Source of the DNA: Thermoplasmatales archaeon
Lineage (GTDB): Archaea > Thermoplasmatota > JASEFT01 > JAUWIS01
DNA: 8,361 nucleotides
NCBI GenBank assembly: GCA_030019485.1
Contig: JASEEW010000077.1
Location: 1-8,361 of the forward strand
Direction: 5' to 3'
The notes below the pieces were generated by a model, which was not told the origin of the DNA, ran no database searches, and saw only the letters and a list, made by a program, of their open reading frames with translations. Below, piece by piece: positions 6,003 through 8,361 of this stretch. How positions within the stretch are numbered: the first letter of the stretch is position 1; each line of letters begins with the position of its first letter. The translations under genes and the position numbers were made by a program.

Positions 6003-6852
6003 CGTGCTTTTTGCTCCCTCAAGAGGAAAATATGTTGGAAAAAAACCAAAGGTTGAATGCTTATTGTGCGCAATAAGGGACAAAAACCCGGATGTGTGGA
6101 CAAGAAGAATTTATGAGGACAAAAATGTGATGGTTATAATGAACATTTTTCCTTATTCACCAGGGCATGTTCAGGTTGTCCCATCTAGGCATGTTGAAGA
6201 TTTGAAAGAATTACATGATGATGAATTAGAATACACCCTGGATTTTGTTCAGAGAACCACAGGCTTTGTTAAAAAGATAATGGAGCCTGAGGGCTTCAAT
6301 ATAGGGATTAACCTTGGTAAATCTGGAGCATCAATTTCGCATCTTCATGTGCAGATTGTCCCAAGATATAAAAAGATACCAGAGATTGAGCAGGAAGAAA
6401 TACATAAAATATACCTAGAAAATGTTGCTCTTCTGAAAAACAAAATAGAAATTGGAGAAACAAAAAAGAATTGTGAATGCTTTAAAAAAAATAAATATGT
6501 TCTGAAAAAAAATCCTTTTGTTTACGTTTATGAGAAACCATACAACAGGGGGCATGTTGCTGTTTCACCATTGAAGCATGTGAATGACATTAACCAGTTA
6601 TCCACATCAGAACTTCTGAGTCTTTTCAAGGAAGTAATAAACGCGAAAAACGCAGTTGAAAACATATATCATCCTGTTGGTTTCAACATAGGAATGAACA
6701 TCGGAAAAATCCCAAACTCATCCGAGCATCTTCAGCTCCATATTGTCCCACGATACGAACCGGAAACAGGCTTCATGGAGGTAATAGCTGATACGAGGGT
6801 TGTTGTGGAATCACTTGAGCAGAGTTATGAGAAAATAAAGGCAGAATACTAA
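5995..6852 (+). CDS. Tandem HIT-domain nucleotidyl transferase/hydrolase (GalT or Ap4A phosphorylase-like)
   Basis: A 285-residue protein with two histidine-triad domains, a layout recalling galactose-1-phosphate uridylyltransferase and Ap4A phosphorylase. Domain 1 (about 20-125) has CLLC (Cys22, Cys25), His66 and His116-Leu-His118-Val-Gln120. By analogy with GalT, Cys22, Cys25, His66 and His116 could bind zinc, His118 would be the nucleophile, and HxHxQ is the transferase/phosphorylase form of the motif. Domain 2 (about 160-255) has His195 and His245-Leu-Gln247-Leu-His249, where the nucleophile position is Gln, so it is probably not catalytic. The start is the ATG at 5995: AGAGGT lies eight bases before it, whereas the in-frame TTG at 5989 is too close to that site. 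It overlaps the glycosyltransferase by eight bases, indicating coupled translation. Specific substrate unknown; nucleotide-sugar metabolism is plausible. Confidence 0.85.
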   Translation: MYDVLFAPSRGKYVGKKPKVECLLCAIRDKNPDVWTRRIYEDKNVMVIMNIFPYSPGHVQVVPSRHVEDLKELHDDELEYTLDFVQRTTGFVKKIMEPEGFNIGINLGKSGASISHLHVQIVPRYKKIPEIEQEEIHKIYLENVALLKNKIEIGETKKNCECFKKNKYVLKKNPFVYVYEKPYNRGHVAVSPLKHVNDINQLSTSELLSLFKEVINAKNAVENIYHPVGFNIGMNIGKIPNSSEHLQLHIVPRYEPETGFMEVIADTRVVVESLEQSYEKIKAEY

Positions 6853-7712
6853 TGCCTTTCCCATGTCTTCCATTTTGTAGGACCGTATCTTTCATAACCC
6901 TCAATGACTGCTGGCTTCCTTCCACTGTATTCTGCTGCAGTGAGAACATTTTTTCCCAGTTTTTCCCCTGTTTCATAAACCTCATGCAGCAAGTCCCTGT
7001 ACCTGTAATCCCTTAAAAGATGATGGTCAAGGAGCATTATTTTGAAATCTGTTTTTTCCACAATTTTTTTTAAATTTTTTATTGATTTTTTTAGATTTTC
7101 ATACGACACTATGTAACCAAGGAGATATGTTGGCGGACCATCAATTACTAGGACATCAGGGTTTTCTTTTATAATCATATCAGCATATTCCTCTATATAC
7201 GGTCCATCAATGTCTGATGTGAAAAAAATTTTTTCCTTATTTTCTATTATTACACCTACCACAAAACCAAGTTTTGTTCCCATGGTGCCGTGCCACAGAG
7301 GTTTTGTGAACCGTATTTTTGTACCTCCAAACTTGGATTCTTCATTGTCTGCATAAAATATTTCATTTCCCTTAACCTGCTCAAGAAAATATTTTGCCCT
7401 ATTTTTCTGGCTTTTGTTTATGTTTTTCTCAGGATGCTTTATCAAAAGTTTTTTTCCATTGTACAAATTCCCTTCGGGAATATGATGATCATAATGATAG
7501 TGCGTTATGATAGCAACATCGCATTCCTTCATTGTTTTTCTTATTTTTCTCTCATATTTATCAACAAGCATCAATCTATTAAATAACGGTATGGGAAATG
7601 AATTTGTTTCTATGGCAATCCCCGGGTCTATAACAATTTTCACATCATTTGTTACAATTTTTGTGCACATGCTTTTAATGCCGAATGAGTCAAAAGCAAC
7701 GAAATCAATCAT
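6849..7712 (-). CDS. UPF0282-family metallo-beta-lactamase-fold protein
   Basis: A 287-residue cytoplasmic protein of the metallo-beta-lactamase fold, matching what I know of the archaeal UPF0282 family, whose function is not established. Likely metal ligands are visible: THYHYDHH at 70-77 (His71, His73, Asp75, His76), His141 after Trp140, Asp167 in TSDIDGP, and His230 in LLDHH. An early IDPG at 28-31 and a VIDGPP segment at 189-194 complete the fold pattern. The full HxHxDH set suggests an active two-metal hydrolase. The C-terminal end, rich in aromatic and charged residues, is also conserved-looking. The ATG at 7712 is preceded by GGAAGGG (7718-7724) and a TTATATAT box further upstream. Its stop overlaps the HIT-gene stop by four bases in convergent orientation. 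The GC-poor, lysine-rich middle fits the neighbours' composition. Confidence 0.85.
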   Translation of the reverse strand: MIDFVAFDSFGIKSMCTKIVTNDVKIVIDPGIAIETNSFPIPLFNRLMLVDKYERKIRKTMKECDVAIITHYHYDHHIPEGNLYNGKKLLIKHPEKNINKSQKNRAKYFLEQVKGNEIFYADNEESKFGGTKIRFTKPLWHGTMGTKLGFVVGVIIENKEKIFFTSDIDGPYIEEYADMIIKENPDVLVIDGPPTYLLGYIVSYENLKKSIKNLKKIVEKTDFKIMLLDHHLLRDYRYRDLLHEVYETGEKLGKNVLTAAEYSGRKPAVIEGYERYGPTKWKTWERH

Positions 7713-7749
7713 AGCATCCCTTCCACAATTTTTTGAACATCCTCCGCAT

Positions 7750-7758
7750 AATATATAA
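7750..7758 (-). promoter_or_regulatory. Candidate TATA box for the UPF0282 gene
   Basis: TTATATATT on the minus strand, centred about 41 bases before the ATG. Transcription starting about 26 bases after the box would give a leader of some 15 bases carrying the GGAAGGG site. Confidence 0.45.
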
Positions 7759-7796
7759 CATATTATTATTCTGATGTTTTATAATGTTTTGCATAA

Positions 7797-7806
7797 GATA
7801 TATTTA
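7797..7806 (+). promoter_or_regulatory. Candidate TATA box for the MscS-family gene
   Basis: GATATATTTA is centred about 24-27 bases before the paired ATG codons at 7826 and 7829, the spacing expected for leaderless transcription. No Shine-Dalgarno lies before these codons. Just upstream, ATGTTTT occurs twice ten bases apart (7774-7780, 7784-7790). Confidence 0.5.
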
Positions 7807-7825
7807 GGCGTAAACCATTTGTGAT

Positions 7826-8361
7826 ATGATGATAGAAGGAGTCATACCAGCTGGTCTTGCACCCTATCTAATGCCTGTAATCGTAATATTATTCTTCATC
7901 GTCATTGGCTACAGTATAAAGTTTTTTATTGACAGTTATGTTATGAAATGGGCTAAAAAAACAAAAACAAAGATAGATGATATTATTGTCAAAGGGATCA
8001 GGACACCGTTAATCCTTATTTTCACTGCTGTTGGTGTAAACATGGCACTTCGCTATACCAATATACCATCAGGCATCAAATACTATGTTGATGTTGCTGT
8101 TTTTGTTTTTATTGTGTTTGCGGTCACATTTTCTGTTGCAAGAATACTTGTTGGTTTAATGTCCTATTATGGCAGCGCACACAAGGGGATAAAACCTGTT
8201 ATCCCCATGCTCAACAATGCCACAAAGTTAATAGTGTACCTTATAGGCGTCATGGTTATACTTGACTTTTCAGGTGTTTCCATCACACCGTTACTGGCAA
8301 CTGTTGGCATCGCAGGTATTGCAGTGGCATTTGCTTTGCAGGAAACACTTTCAAGCTTTTT
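7826..8361 (+). CDS. MscS-family mechanosensitive ion channel, N-terminal part
   Basis: The first 178 residues of a membrane protein cut by the window edge. Hydrophobic segments are visible at about residues 12-35, 61-76, 86-112 and 133-150. They are followed by ITPLLATVGIAGIAVAFALQ at 153-172 and ETLSSF, which is the glycine/alanine-rich pore helix (TM3 of E. coli MscS) that defines the family. The charged loops (KKTKTKIDDIIVKGIR after the first segment) are typical of MscS/YnaI-like relatives. Such channels open under membrane tension and release solutes on osmotic downshock. The beta-domain and cytoplasmic cage should lie beyond 8361. The frame starts with two ATG codons, 7826 and 7829; I use the first. 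TATA position suggests a leaderless mRNA. It is divergent from the UPF0282 gene. Confidence 0.88.
   Translation, partial: MMIEGVIPAGLAPYLMPVIVILFFIVIGYSIKFFIDSYVMKWAKKTKTKIDDIIVKGIRTPLILIFTAVGVNMALRYTNIPSGIKYYVDVAVFVFIVFAVTFSVARILVGLMSYYGSAHKGIKPVIPMLNNATKLIVYLIGVMVILDFSGVSITPLLATVGIAGIAVAFALQETLSSF

Noticed and set aside
7705..7740. An 11-codon reading frame (MFKKLWKGCYD) starting right after GGAGG and overlapping the start of the UPF0282 gene, possibly a leader peptide.
   Set aside because: GGAGG touches the ATG, too close for normal initiation, and the TATA-like box at 7750-7758 would place the transcription start downstream of this ATG.
7713..7750. In-frame codons upstream of the UPF0282 start that would read CGGCSKNCGRDA, resembling a zinc-binding cysteine cluster.
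   Set aside because: No ATG, GTG or TTG start exists in that frame upstream, and a ribosome site and family-like N-terminus support the ATG at 7712.

Overview
The window looks like AT-rich archaeal DNA, and most of it is coding. Four observations support an archaeon. (1) The por cluster is split into separate gamma, delta and alpha genes, the four-subunit layout typical of archaea. (2) One gene belongs to UPF0282, a metallo-beta-lactamase-fold family known from archaea. (3) Genes that start transcription units (tdh, the glycosyltransferase, the mechanosensitive channel) lack a Shine-Dalgarno sequence, and the last two have a TATA-like box about 25 bases before the ATG, the pattern of leaderless archaeal mRNAs. 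(4) Genes inside operons (porD, porA, the HIT protein) carry good Shine-Dalgarno sites. I cannot name the lineage; an uncultivated AT-rich archaeon is the best description.

Layout. Positions 1-82 hold a telomere-like C-rich/G-rich repeat. Positions 83-2074 (minus) encode porG-porD-porA of a pyruvate (2-oxoacid):ferredoxin oxidoreductase; porB is not in the window and would be expected to the left. A divergent intergenic region (2075-2157) with a 12-base tandem repeat separates it from an SDR-type L-threonine 3-dehydrogenase on the plus strand (2158-3123). Positions 3121-3313 hold a dense array of five consecutive hairpins, bracketed by a near-perfect 10-base inverted repeat, between the converging tdh and hisS genes. 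hisS (3344-4555, minus) encodes histidyl-tRNA synthetase. Across another divergent region, with a C(UUCG)G hairpin, lies a GT4 glycosyltransferase whose reading frame is broken by an apparent -1 frameshift at a run of six G (4786-4791). Its N-terminal 53 codons lie in another frame and are easily missed. The glycosyltransferase overlaps by 8 bases a two-HIT-domain protein (5995-6852), which converges with and overlaps by 4 bases the UPF0282 gene (6849-7712, minus). The window ends inside an MscS-family channel gene (7826 onwards).

How the genes may work together. Threonine dehydrogenase yields 2-amino-3-ketobutyrate, which a CoA ligase (not seen here) can turn into glycine and acetyl-CoA; Por interconverts pyruvate and acetyl-CoA with ferredoxin. 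Their divergent arrangement around a shared repeat would suit common control, but this is inference. The glycosyltransferase-HIT overlap suggests nucleotide-sugar chemistry, because the first HIT domain carries the GalT-type HxHxQ active site and a possible zinc site.

The strongest items for follow-up are the hairpin array, the frameshifted glycosyltransferase, and the HIT protein whose two domains carry complementary histidine/glutamine motifs. I did not find a new defence or mobile system.
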